Assembly (NCBI RefSeq): GCF_048569485.1
Contig: NC_134355.1
Coordinates: forward strand, 563,773,642-563,837,641
Reading direction: 5' to 3'
DNA from: Anomaloglossus baeobatrachus
Taxonomy: Eukaryota; Chordata; Amphibia; Anura; Aromobatidae
Length of the DNA: 64,000 bases
Positions 64,000-64,000 of the stretch are shown in pieces; position 1 is the first letter of the stretch; each line of letters begins with the position of its first letter. A program made the translations under genes and the position numbers. Below the pieces are notes generated by a model. The model did no database searches. It worked only from the letters and a program-made list of their open reading frames with translations, and was not told where the DNA came from.

Positions 64000-64000
64000 G

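Noticed and set aside
58534-64000. Search for the last SAG exons (acidic tail with an EEFARQ-like motif)
   Set aside because: No segment with that motif and proper splice borders was found; the region is filled by an LTR element and foldback repeats.

Overview
The window is vertebrate nuclear DNA, most likely from a large-genome frog (Anura). It shows spliced exons with GT-AG borders, CpG-poor intergenic DNA, long simple repeats, Tc1/mariner, L1/Tx1 and Jockey-like LINEs, a Helitron-type terminus, TTAA-flanked (T2/Kolobok-like or piggyBac-like) short elements and very many CpG-rich foldback MITEs. There is no prokaryotic gene organisation, CRISPR array, rRNA or tRNA that I can support.

The only host gene I can prove is S-arrestin (SAG, rod arrestin), on the plus strand. 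Thirteen coding exons can be placed from the start codon at 24529 to 58533. They join in frame to about 359 residues. The acidic C-terminal tail (about 40 residues) is not found and should lie beyond the right edge. The gene quenches light-activated, phosphorylated rhodopsin in rods. About 34 kb carry only 1,078 coding bases; the rest is introns packed with transposons.

Layout. 1-24.5 kb: upstream DNA with no provable gene. It holds a foldback MITE, a T2-like MITE, a Helitron end, an L1/Tx1 LINE carrying two precise MITE insertions, several CpG-rich MITEs, a solo-LTR-like piece, AT-rich simple repeats, an old Tc1 element and a 39-bp minisatellite split by a MITE. 24.5-30.3 kb: SAG intron 1 with four large MITEs. 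30.5-37.5 kb: two oppositely oriented copies of a 2-2.5 kb foldback element flank the 45-base exon 3; one copy holds a LINE with a long open reverse transcriptase frame. 40-48.2 kb: exons 4-11 with smaller MITEs between them. 48.2-57 kb: the largest nested intron, with a Tc1-type element split by an LTR that is itself split by a second LTR, an internally deleted Tc1, and an almost complete Tc1 inside a MITE. 57-58.5 kb: exons 12-13. 58.8-61.5 kb: a short LTR element without genes. 61.6-64 kb: foldback repeats that run off the end.

The most unusual signal is in the repeats. Foldback MITEs with different ends share the same internal cassettes: a palindromic block built on GGTAAATATCGGGTAACC, a block with AATAAA followed by a GT-rich run, and a GC-rich block. 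Most of these MITEs sit between 3-bp TAA or TTA duplications and begin with GGC or AGGC. They look like interchangeable parts moved by one kind of transposase. I did not find a new protein-coding system.
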